Shown here piece after piece: positions 7,000-13,557 of a DNA stretch of 13,930 nucleotides. Made by a program: the position numbers and the translations under genes. The number at the start of each line of letters is the position of its first letter. Position 1 is the stretch's first letter. The stretch is taken from assembly GCA_020627425.1 (NCBI GenBank), contig JAHKXX010000115.1, forward strand, positions 1 to 13,930. Direction: 5' to 3'. Under the pieces are notes generated by a model. That model worked only from the letters and a program-made list of their open reading frames with translations. It made no database searches and had not been told where the DNA came from. This DNA comes from a bacterium. GTDB lineage: Bacteria > Bacillota > Clostridia > Oscillospirales > Acutalibacteraceae.

Positions 7000-7506
7000 C
7001 TAACTTATTGATGTCCCTATTGACTTCGCTTCGACTTCTTTACCTGCACCGAGGATATGTCCGATGTCTTCCCATCCGAGCATGGCGTACATACCGTATT
7101 GCTGCAAGATCGCTGTGTAATCTTCGCTTCGTGAGGTCGAGATCAGCACGTTTTTTCTTTTTGCTTCGAAGTTCCTCGGAAGATTGAACCATTCCCATGT
7201 TCTGTCAATAACTGCCCTGAGTTGAGCGGTCATATACGCGAAATGCACGGGGGATGCAAACACAACCGTATCGCACCACGACAGATCCTCATAGATTTTC
7301 GCCATACCTTCATCCTTCTGCACACAGCCGGCGTGGGTTTTTATACTGCTATCGCAGCCGAGACAGTTTTTGACGTTCATGCCGTGGATGTAAGCTTCAT
7401 GCACTTGGTTTCCGGAAGCCACCGCGCCCTCCGTGAAAGCTTTGATAAGAGACGCTGGTGATCCGTTCTTTCTGGGTGCGCCGTTAAGAATAAGAATGTT
7501 TGCCAT
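7000..7506 (-). CDS. NADPH-dependent FMN reductase / iron-sulfur flavoprotein family, C-terminal frameshift
   Basis: 168 residues; ATG 7506-7504 follows AGGAGG. The N-terminus ILILNGAPRKNGSPASLIKA is the flavodoxin-fold FMN phosphate loop. CLGCDSS (C48, C51) with C61 resembles the cysteine cluster of iron-sulfur flavoproteins, but the usual third cysteine of the compact cluster is Ser here, so a 4Fe-4S site is doubtful. FASPVHFAYMTAQLRAVIDR is the conserved flavin loop and dimer region. As written it stops at 7002-7000 after AKSIGTSIS. In the frame offset by one, sense continues as VNRDINKLGGRAGDMFKEG and beyond to a TAG at 6952-6950, so one base has probably been lost near 7026 and the ancestral protein was about 185 residues. 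It is the last gene of the DUF5131-led minus operon. The substrate is unknown; a redox, nitro- or quinone-reductase type role is inferred. Confidence 0.8.
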   Translation of the reverse strand: MANILILNGAPRKNGSPASLIKAFTEGAVASGNQVHEAYIHGMNVKNCLGCDSSIKTHAGCVQKDEGMAKIYEDLSWCDTVVFASPVHFAYMTAQLRAVIDRTWEWFNLPRNFEAKRKNVLISTSRSEDYTAILQQYGMYAMLGWEDIGHILGAGKEVEAKSIGTSIS

Positions 7507-7578
7507 TTCGTTTTCCTCCTGTTTGATGACAATTTGTATTTATAAGCTCTGCTTGGGTAAGCAGCGGTTATATTACAG

Positions 7579-8211
7579 TCAGGCTTGTTCTGCTCCGACT
7601 TTAAATGCCAGCTCCAGCATCGCCGGAAACTCCGTATCATGAACAGCCCTCTTATGTGACTCGGAAAACCCAGCCATATCATACTTGGAATAGTCTTTTA
7701 CCTGCAATGTATCGCATACAGGGATCAGTCTTGTCGTTCCGTTCAGAAAACGGAACGGTGCAAAGTATTCATGAAATCTGTGCTCATATGCATGCTTGTA
7801 ATATTGTAGCGGTGCATTCATCGTGAGGAAAACATCTACATCCACATGTCCTTTAAAAACGCTGGAATAGTCATTATAGGACATAGCCGGGAACGTCAGT
7901 CGTTCGAGAAAAGATCTGAACCCGCCCGTCGGCTCGCTATAGTAAATCGGTGTTCCGGTAATCAGTCGGTCTGCTTGCCATACCCTGTCAAGCACGGGAG
8001 TCAGCTCATCCTTCCAATAACACTTGCAGGGCTCTGCGATTCCTTTTCGTTTACAGGCAAGGCAGCTGCGGCAGCCGTTATAATTCAAATCATATAAATC
8101 AATATACTCGACCTCTGCGCCAACAGACTCCGCTCCTTTTTGCGCTTCTTTGAGAAGCTGCGCCGTGTTCCAAATTTTGCGGGGACTTCCGTTTAATATA
8201 ATCGTTCTCAT
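7579..8211 (-). CDS. Iron-sulfur flavoprotein, flavodoxin-family NAD(P)H reductase
   Basis: 210 residues; ATG 8211-8209 is preceded by a modest CGGAG. MRTIILNGSPRKIWNTAQLL is the FMN-binding loop of the NADPH-dependent FMN reductase family. CRSCLACKRKGIAEPCKC gives C47, C50, C53 and C62 (also C64), the compact cysteine cluster that holds a 4Fe-4S centre in iron-sulfur flavoproteins. TGTPIYYSEPTGGFRSFLER is the conserved second flavin loop. These proteins shuttle electrons between ferredoxin-like donors and small acceptors in anaerobes; the physiological partner cannot be read from sequence. It lies 15 bp downstream of the DUF5131 gene and 72 bp upstream of the second flavoprotein, all on one strand, so an operon is likely. 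It appears full length and undamaged. Confidence 0.85.
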   Translation of the reverse strand: MRTIILNGSPRKIWNTAQLLKEAQKGAESVGAEVEYIDLYDLNYNGCRSCLACKRKGIAEPCKCYWKDELTPVLDRVWQADRLITGTPIYYSEPTGGFRSFLERLTFPAMSYNDYSSVFKGHVDVDVFLTMNAPLQYYKHAYEHRFHEYFAPFRFLNGTTRLIPVCDTLQVKDYSKYDMAGFSESHKRAVHDTEFPAMLELAFKVGAEQA

Positions 8212-8226
8212 ATCTATACTCCGATT

Positions 8227-8940
8227 CTATAAATTGATCCCGGCTTTTCTTGCCTGTGGGATCTGGTCTTTTCTTTTGATGAGGTACAGTCTGCCGTCCT
8301 TGATAAACCTCGCGCCTGTCTGCTTGAAGTAAAATGATGTATTTGTTCTCAGACATTGTTCGCGAGTGTTCAGTATCCATTCGTAGTGACACGCTCGGGC
8401 TTTATCTCCCGATTCGCCGCCGCAGGTGACCTGTTCGATATTTCCGCTAAACAGATACCGCTCAATATCTATCTGCTCCAGCATTGGCTCGTGTATGATC
8501 TCTCGATGTTTGATAGGCAGACCGAGCAATATCGGCAGACGCTCGTCGGCGCGCTTTTGATTCTCACAGGTTGCGCAGATGGTCACGTTCTCATAGCCGT
8601 TGCCCCAGTCGTCTGGCAGGCTGACCCCAAAACGCTCGATACGTTTTGTGATAATGCAGAAACAGAGGTCGCTGCGCTCTCGGATAAAAGCCCAGGCCTC
8701 CTTGCGCCATTCGTCCGCTTCTTCGATAAAGAAGTCGGAGGTCATACAGGCGTAGACCGTGCAGCTTTCCTGCATTTTATAACTGCCGTCACGAGTTCGC
8801 TTGACGGGGGCGTTGAAGGTCGATGTTTTCGTCACGATATTGCTGTCCTTATCATACATCGCGTCCCTGCGAAACATATAACAGTTCAGACAGCCTTCGC
8901 TTATTTTGTGACAGCCGTGCCACGGGTTCCATATCTCCAT
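8227..8940 (-). CDS. DUF5131 (phage Gp37/Gp68-like) cysteine-cluster protein
   Basis: 237 residues; ATG 8940-8938 follows GAGGT. The N-terminus WNPWHGCHKISEGCLNCYMF is the signature of the DUF5131/Gp37-Gp68 family, with C10, C17 and C20 arranged like a radical-SAM-type cluster (C-x6-C-x2-C-Y). Further family blocks are visible: TVYACMTSDFFIEEADEWR, DLCFCIITKRIERF, NVTICATCENQKRADER and VTCGGESGDKAR. Radical chemistry is suggested by the family's cysteine pattern, but no reaction is established as far as I know. Many homologues are phage-encoded, yet here the gene heads an operon with two flavodoxin-fold reductases, which could supply electrons to the cluster (inference). The length matches the family and no lesion is seen. 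Confidence 0.85.
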   Translation of the reverse strand: MEIWNPWHGCHKISEGCLNCYMFRRDAMYDKDSNIVTKTSTFNAPVKRTRDGSYKMQESCTVYACMTSDFFIEEADEWRKEAWAFIRERSDLCFCIITKRIERFGVSLPDDWGNGYENVTICATCENQKRADERLPILLGLPIKHREIIHEPMLEQIDIERYLFSGNIEQVTCGGESGDKARACHYEWILNTREQCLRTNTSFYFKQTGARFIKDGRLYLIKRKDQIPQARKAGINL

Positions 8941-8980
8941 GATCTTTTACCTCACGGTATATTGTCAATTCATTGATTCT

Positions 8981-9009
8981 ATGATAACAGAATTAACCCT
9001 ATTTGTCTA
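8981..9009 (-). promoter_or_regulatory. Promoter of the DUF5131-flavoprotein operon
   Basis: On the minus strand, TAGACA (9009-9004) and TATCAT (8986-8981) are 17 bp apart, each one base off consensus, 41 bp upstream of the DUF5131 start. The -35 box sits just outside the left inverted-repeat copy. Confidence 0.6.
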
Positions 9010-9027
9010 TAAGCGCCGAAAGCCCCG

Positions 9028-9260
9028 GCGTGCCGCCGGTGTCGATTCGCGCACTGTAGTTTATGTTACCACCTACCTTATTGGCACGCGTACAGGTTTG
9101 GTTTATTATACCTCTCCATCTGCGCCACGGCACACAGGGTGCCGCTTGACGCTGGTTTGGAGTGAAGGTGAGTTTTATTGTCTTTTCTGATTTGCGTACC
9201 ACACTAAAACGCATTATTTTCACCTGTTTTAAAACTCCCGGAAATGTTTTACACTAACCG
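9028..9260 (-). repeat. Left copy of a ~230-bp inverted repeat
   Basis: The reverse complement aligns almost without gaps to 9632-9866 at roughly three quarters identity by hand count; the outer 145 bp are nearer four fifths identical. Within it a small stem (loop CCTGT, around 9129-9144) is conserved in the other copy with compensating base changes. A 74-codon ORF (9223-8999, NQRQAAPCVPWRRW within it) spans this copy but is broken by stops in the other one, so I do not call it a gene. Confidence 0.7.
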
Positions 9261-9296
9261 CAAGCTACGGCCCGCCTCTGTTTTCTGAGAGCAGAG

Positions 9297-9326
9297 CTTT
9301 TAAAAAACTGGGCGATTATCATCGCC
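9297..9326 (-). terminator. Rho-independent terminator after the 4Fe-4S remnant
   Basis: On the minus strand GGCGAT-GATA-ATCGCC (9326-9311) is followed by CAGTTTTTT. It lies 12 bp past the last stop of the decayed 4Fe-4S fragment, as expected for its original terminator. Confidence 0.65.
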
Positions 9327-9337
9327 ATGCTTCACTG

Positions 9338-9598
9338 TTATTCGTTAATTATCCTAACGTCGCGCAAATATATTACGACCCGTCTTAGGACGAATCTTTC
9401 GCTGCTTCTGAGCGCATTTTCTGCAGCCCTCTGCAAGCCTTAGCAGCAAGGTACTTCCATACGAACGACTGTTACGCTCTTGATATTATTATTCTTGATG
9501 ATCTCGGTCAGCTTTTCGGTGTATTCCACCATATCCCTCTTCGGACAGCCGATCAGCGTGATTTTGCCCTTCATAAAAACCTCGTGTATGCAGTATAA
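9338..9598 (-). pseudogene. C-terminal fragment of a 4Fe-4S binding protein
   Basis: On the minus strand, from about 9595, the frame reads YCIHEVFMKGKITLIGCPKR, then EKLTEIIKNNNIKSVTVVRM and EVPCC, a TAA (9442-9440), then GLQRAAENAL continuing to a TAA at 9340-9338. This matches, in order, the C-terminal domain of clostridial 4Fe-4S binding proteins whose tail reads like HEDF-KGK-GCPKLD, EKLTEI, SVTVV-MEVPCC-GL and a further ~30 residues. The N-terminal ferredoxin part is absent; similarity ends near 9598. An ATG at 9574 could in principle yield a 44-residue peptide, but the missing domain and internal stop argue for a relic. It lies exactly between the two inverted-repeat copies. Confidence 0.65.
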
Positions 9599-9631
9599 CA
9601 TATTTGAAAAATCCAGCCCAAATCATTATAG

Positions 9632-9866
9632 AAAGTTGGTGTAAAATAATTCTGGGAGATTTGAAATAGGTGCAAGTAACGTAATTTAGTGCGGCACACC
9701 AAGTAGATGAGACAATTGTACCCATTTTCACTTCAAACCAGCGTCAAGCAGCGCCTTGTGCGCTGTGGTGCGGACACAGAGGGACAATAAACTAAACTCG
9801 TACGCGTGCCAAGAAGGTAGGCGGTAACACCAGGTTCAGTGCGCGAATTGACACCGGTGGTACCCC
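9632..9866 (+). repeat. Right copy of the ~230-bp inverted repeat
   Basis: Opposite orientation to 9028-9260. In the codon phase of the left copy's ORF this copy has stops. Its conserved stem (AGCGC-CTTGT-GCGCT, about 9750-9764) pairs despite differing from the left copy at both sides of two base pairs. Confidence 0.7.
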
Positions 9867-9875
9867 AAGGGCACT

Positions 9876-9949
9876 TTCTTCGGGCGCACGCCGGCGGGGA
9901 TTGACACCGGCGGCACGCCGGACCAACGGCACGCCGGTGGCACGCCGGT
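9876..9949. repeat. GC-rich iterated palindromic repeats upstream of the trp promoter
   Basis: GGCACGCCGG occurs at 9912-9921, 9928-9937 and 9939-9948, with related ACGCCGGCGGGG and GACACCGGCGG units before it. The same words occur in inverted form near 9025-9045 at the outer end of the left repeat. The block ends 13 bp before the trp -35 box. Confidence 0.6.
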
Positions 9950-9961
9950 GAAAAATAAATA

Positions 9962-9990
9962 TTGACAAAACTGATTTGGAATGATATAAT
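9962..9990 (+). promoter_or_regulatory. Consensus sigma-A promoter of the trp operon
   Basis: TTGACA (9962-9967) and TATAAT (9985-9990) are perfect and separated by 17 bp. Transcription would start near 9997 and enter the T-box leader. Confidence 0.9.
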
Positions 9991-9996
9991 GCAGAT

Positions 9997-10293
9997 AATT
10001 CAATTAGCTAAACCGTAGAAGCGGAGATAACGGCAGTTATGACCTTACAGAGAGCCCGGTAAGCTGAGATTCGGGTATGAAACAGGCTGTCAAATGGACC
10101 GCTGAGGGCGCAGTCAAAAGGAGGCTTCTCCTTAGTATTCTGCGACGTTGCAGGCGGACGTTATCTGCCGGGGATATGTTGGTATCCCGCTGAGAGCACG
10201 GGTCATGCCGTGAGATTAAGGTGGCACCGCGGATAATTGTATTTATTCGTCCTTAACAGAGTTCTTGTACTCTGTTAGGGGCGTTTTTGTTTT
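9997..10293 (+). promoter_or_regulatory. Tryptophan T-box riboswitch leader
   Basis: A leader of about 300 nt between promoter and trpE. Stem I features are visible (AGATAACGG, then CAGAGAGCCC), with a candidate specifier TGG at 10095-10097 (Trp codon) followed by a purine, as is usual. The T-box itself, AAGGTGGCACCGCGG, is at 10219-10233; its TGGC would pair with a GCCA tRNA end, which fits tRNA-Trp with discriminator G. TTAAGG (10216-10221) can pair with CCTTAA (10251-10256) as the antiterminator, using bases that otherwise form the terminator. Uncharged tRNA-Trp would thus allow read-through into trpE. Confidence 0.93.
10248..10293 (+). terminator. T-box controlled intrinsic terminator
   Basis: The 14-nt arm 10248-10261 pairs with 10270-10283 (two G-U pairs) around an 8-nt loop, followed by TTTTTGTTTT. 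It is the regulated terminator of the T-box, 14 bp before the trpE start. Confidence 0.9.
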
Positions 10294-10306
10294 AGGGGGT
10301 AAAATT

Positions 10307-11773
10307 ATGTTGATCAGGCCAACGCTTGAAGAAGTAAAGGTGATTGCGGCTGAAAACAAGTATGATATTGTACCTGTCAGCTGTGAGATTCTGTCGGATT
10401 TTACAACGCCGATAGAGACGATGAAAATTTTGAAGAATATTTCTACTCACTGCTATATGCTTGAGTCGGCACAGGCAAACGACCGTTGGGGAAGATATAC
10501 CTTCCTCGGCTATAATCCAAAGCTGAGCATAACCTGCGCAGACGGCAAAATGAAGCTCGGAGATCTGACCGTTGATACTGATGATCCGTCGTCATATCTC
10601 CGCCAGATACTTTCACAATACAAAAGCCCTCAGATGGACGGTCTGCCATCGTTTACGGGCGGATTAGTAGGATATTTTTCATACGATTATCTCGGCTACC
10701 GCGAACCGAGCGTCAAGTGTAATGCTGAGGACAGCGAGGCGTTCAAGGACGTTGATCTTATGCTGTTTGACAAGGTCATAGCCTTTGACAATATGAAGCA
10801 GAAGATCATCCTTATAGCCAATATGAAGCTCGACGATATAGAAGTAGGCTACAACAACGCCGTATCTGAGTTGACTCATATGAAGGAGCTTCTGAAAAAC
10901 GGTAAAAAGCGGGAGGAACCGGGCGGAAGGCTGTTAGGTGAAGTTACTCCTTTGTTCAACAAAGAGCGTTACTGCGAGATGGTCGAATGCGCAAAACGGC
11001 ATATTTACGAAGGCGACATCTTCCAGATCGTGCTGTCAAACCGCCTGAGCGCGCCGTTTGAGGGAAGCCTGCTGAACACATACCGTGTACTAAGGACGAT
11101 CAACCCGTCGCCGTATATGTTCTACTTTTCAGGCACGGACGTTGAGGTCGCATGAGCTTCTCCCGAAACGCTGGTCAAGCTCGAAAACGGTATTTTGCAC
11201 ACCTTTCCCTTAGCAGGCACAAGACCGAGAGGAAAGACGGAAGCCGAGGATAAAGCGCTGGAACAAGAGCTGCTTGCTGACGAAAAAGAGCTTGCAGAGC
11301 ACAATATGCTGGTAGACCTCGGAAGGAACGACCTGGGAAAAATCAGCAAATTCGGAACTGTCGAGGTAGAAAAGCTGCACTGTGTTGAGCATTTCTCTCA
11401 CGTAATGCACATCGGCTCGACCGTTCGCGGAGAGATACGCGACGATAAAGACGCACTCGATGCGATAGAAGCCGTACTTCCTGCGGGAACCCTTTCGGGA
11501 GCGCCGAAGATCAGGGCGTGCCAGCTTATCGGAGAGCTTGAAAACAACAAGCGGGGAATCTACGGCGGAGCTATCGGATACATAGATTTTACGGGTAATA
11601 TGGACACCTGCATCGCCATCCGCATAGCGTACAAGAAAAACGGCAAGGTGTTTGTCAGGAGCGGCGCGGGTATCGTCGCAGATTCCGACCCCGAAAAGGA
11701 ATATGAGGAGTGCCTGAACAAGGCAAGAGCCTCGCTGAAAGCGTTGGAGTTAGCGCAGGAGGAAGAGTTATGA
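10307..11773 (+). pseudogene. trpE: Anthranilate synthase component I, interrupted by an in-frame TGA
   Basis: ATG 10307 has AGGGGG at 10294-10299; the frame runs 488 codons, normal for TrpE, to TGA 11771-11773, with a stop at codon 283 (TGA, 11153-11155). TrpE uses chorismate plus ammonia from TrpG to make anthranilate. Visible features are LES at residues 52-54 within the N-terminal Trp-feedback region, NPSPYMFYF, then after the stop ASPETLVKLENG, GTRPRG (304-309), DLGRNDLG (337-344), GTLSGAPK and YGGAIGYIDFTGN, all in the same frame. The family has Gly where the TGA stands (VEVA-G-ASPE), so one GGA to TGA change explains it. Termination there would remove the C-terminal catalytic half. The rest shows no decay, so the mutation is very recent, a sequencing error, or bypassed. 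It overlaps trpG by 4 bp. Confidence 0.9.
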
Positions 11774-12333
11774 TTTTACTGATCGACAACTACGACAGCT
11801 TTTCCTACAACTTATATCAGTATGTGGGAGAGATCGAGCCGGATATAAAGGTGATACGCAACGACGAGCTGATGACGGAGGAGATAAGGGCGCTAAAGCC
11901 CGATCGGATGATCCTCTCGCCCGGTCCCGGCAGACCGGAGGACGCGGGTATGATAATCGAAGCCGTACAGAAGCTCGGATCGGATATACCGATACTTGGT
12001 GTTTGTCTGGGACATCAGGCGATCTGCGCGGCGTTCGGTGCAAAGATAACCTATGCCAAGGAGCTTATGCACGGAAAGCAAAGTAAGGTCAGCTTTGATA
12101 AAACCTGTCCGATATTCAGGGATTGCCCCGATACCGCATTAGTCGCGAGATACCACTCGCTGGCGGCGGATGAAACAACCGTCCCCGGATGCCTGAACGT
12201 CACAGCGAGAACTGATGACGGCGAGATAATGGCGGTTCAGCATAAAGATTACCCTGTTTTCGGCTTGCAGTTCCACCCCGAGTCGATTATGACTCCCGAC
12301 GGAAAAACGATGTTACGTAATTTTATCAAATAA
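11770..12333 (+). CDS. trpG: Anthranilate synthase component II, glutamine amidotransferase
   Basis: 187 residues. ATG at 11770 overlaps the trpE stop (ATGA), giving translational coupling; the frame extends further upstream but only inside trpE. It hydrolyses glutamine and passes ammonia to TrpE. It has the class I amidotransferase set: LIDNYDSFSYNLYQY at the N-terminus, LSPGPGRPEDAG oxyanion-region loop, nucleophile C79 in GVCLGHQ, and H169 with E171 in QFHPES completing the triad. Homologous PabA proteins can serve both folate and Trp synthesis, but the T-box operon and trpE/trpD neighbours point to TrpG. The gene is intact. Its coupling means a truncating stop in trpE could reduce its translation. 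It is followed directly by a MITE-like element. Confidence 0.95.
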   Translation: MILLIDNYDSFSYNLYQYVGEIEPDIKVIRNDELMTEEIRALKPDRMILSPGPGRPEDAGMIIEAVQKLGSDIPILGVCLGHQAICAAFGAKITYAKELMHGKQSKVSFDKTCPIFRDCPDTALVARYHSLAADETTVPGCLNVTARTDDGEIMAVQHKDYPVFGLQFHPESIMTPDGKTMLRNFIK

Positions 12334-12496
12334 GGGGATCTCTAAAAATCTCCTTCACGGGCATTTTGCTGCCAATTTTCCTTATGCATCGTTTTCAAGC
12401 CTTGCAATACACAAAGTATTACTGCGGCTTTCCGCCTCGCCTAAGAAATAATTGTCGGACGCAAACTGCCTCGTGTCCCGATTTTTAGAGAACCCC
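12334..12496. mobile_element. MITE-like element between trpG and trpD
   Basis: The 163-bp segment begins GGGGATCTCTAAAAATC (12334-12350) and ends with the near reverse complement GATTTTTAGAGAACCCC (12480-12496), 15 of 17 positions pairing. ATAA flanks both sides (12330-12333, 12497-12500), a possible target duplication. There is no ORF inside. The terminal repeats, small size and intergenic position fit a miniature inverted-repeat element; my impression that similar elements recur in Ruminococcaceae is from memory. It starts at the base after the trpG stop and leaves trpD its own ribosome binding site. Confidence 0.75.
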
Positions 12497-12525
12497 ATAA
12501 ATAATTACAGAAAGGACAATTAAAA

Positions 12526-13557
12526 ATGATCAAGGAAGCAATAGTAAAAATCGTCAATAAAGAGGATCTGACATATCAGGAAGCCTATGCGGTAATGAAC
12601 GAAATTATGAACGGCGAGACCTCACCCACACAAAACGCTGCGTTCCTTGCCTCGCTCTCTACAAAGAGCGCCAGGGCGGAGACAACAGACGAGATCGCGG
12701 GCTGCGCCGCTGCGATGCGCGACCACACCACAAGGGTAGAGACCGGAATGGACGTATTCGAGATCGTCGGAACCGGCGGCGACAATGCGCAGAGCTTCAA
12801 TATATCGACCACAGCCGCCATTGTCGCTGCATCGGGAGGAATGAAGGTCGCAAAGCACGGCAACCGCGCGGCTTCATCAAACAGCGGCACGGCGGACTGT
12901 CTTGAGGCACTCGGCGTAAATATCAGCCAAAGCCCCAAAAAGTGCGTGGAGCTTCTCAATGAGGTCGGAATGTGCTTTTTCTTCGCTCAGAAGTACCACA
13001 CCTCGATGAAGTATGTCGGCGCTATCCGCCGCGAGCTGGGCTTCCGCACGGTTTTTAATATTCTCGGACCGCTCACCAATCCCGCGTCTCCCAAAATGCA
13101 GCTTTTAGGCGTATATGACGCCTATCTGGTTGAACCGCTGGCACAGGTACTTATCAGCCTCGGCGTAAAGCGCGGTATGGTCGTTTACGGTACGGACAAG
13201 CTCGACGAGATTTCTCTAAGCGCGCCGACAAAGATATGCGAGATCAAGGACGGCTGGGTCAAATCCTACACTATAAAGCCTGAGGACTTCGGCTTTGAGC
13301 GTTGCACTAAGGACGATCTTAAGGGCGGTACACCCGACGACAACGCCAGAATCACGAGAGATATACTAAGCGGCAAAAAAGGTCATCAGCGCAATGCCGT
13401 TCTGCTTAACGCTGGCGCGGCGCTATATATAGGCGGAAAGTCGGACAGTATGAAAGAGGGCGTGTCCCTCGCTGCTGAGCTGATAGATTCGGGCAAGGCG
13501 TTACAGACCTTGGAAAGGCTGATAGAAGCGAGCAACCGCCCGGAGGTGGAGGTATGA
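12526..13557 (+). CDS. trpD: Anthranilate phosphoribosyltransferase
   Basis: 343 residues, normal for the family. ATG 12526 follows AAAGGA at 12511-12516. It transfers phosphoribose from PRPP to anthranilate. Signature blocks are GTGGDNAQSFNIST (residues 82-95) for PRPP and anthranilate, KHGNRAASSNSGTADCLEALG (from 110), RRELGFRTVFNILGPLTNPA and the later YGTDKLDEIS. It is a stand-alone enzyme, not fused to TrpG as in enterobacteria. A 192-bp gap, mostly the MITE-like element, separates it from trpG, so it depends on read-through of that element unless a promoter lies within it. It overlaps trpC by 4 bp (ATGA). No lesions are seen. Confidence 0.96.
   Translation: MIKEAIVKIVNKEDLTYQEAYAVMNEIMNGETSPTQNAAFLASLSTKSARAETTDEIAGCAAAMRDHTTRVETGMDVFEIVGTGGDNAQSFNISTTAAIVAASGGMKVAKHGNRAASSNSGTADCLEALGVNISQSPKKCVELLNEVGMCFFFAQKYHTSMKYVGAIRRELGFRTVFNILGPLTNPASPKMQLLGVYDAYLVEPLAQVLISLGVKRGMVVYGTDKLDEISLSAPTKICEIKDGWVKSYTIKPEDFGFERCTKDDLKGGTPDDNARITRDILSGKKGHQRNAVLLNAGAALYIGGKSDSMKEGVSLAAELIDSGKALQTLERLIEASNRPEVEV

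Noticed and set aside
8999..9223. 74-codon minus-strand ORF in the left repeat copy
   Set aside because: The second copy of the repeat has stop codons in the same phase, and substitutions show only a mild third-position bias; it is more likely repeat sequence than a gene.
9489..9731. 80-codon minus-strand ORF across the 4Fe-4S remnant
   Set aside because: It is in a different frame from the recognisable 4Fe-4S fragment and resembles nothing.
12585..12959. 124-codon minus-strand ORF inside trpD
   Set aside because: Antisense shadow of a well-supported gene, without its own ribosome binding site or recognisable motifs.
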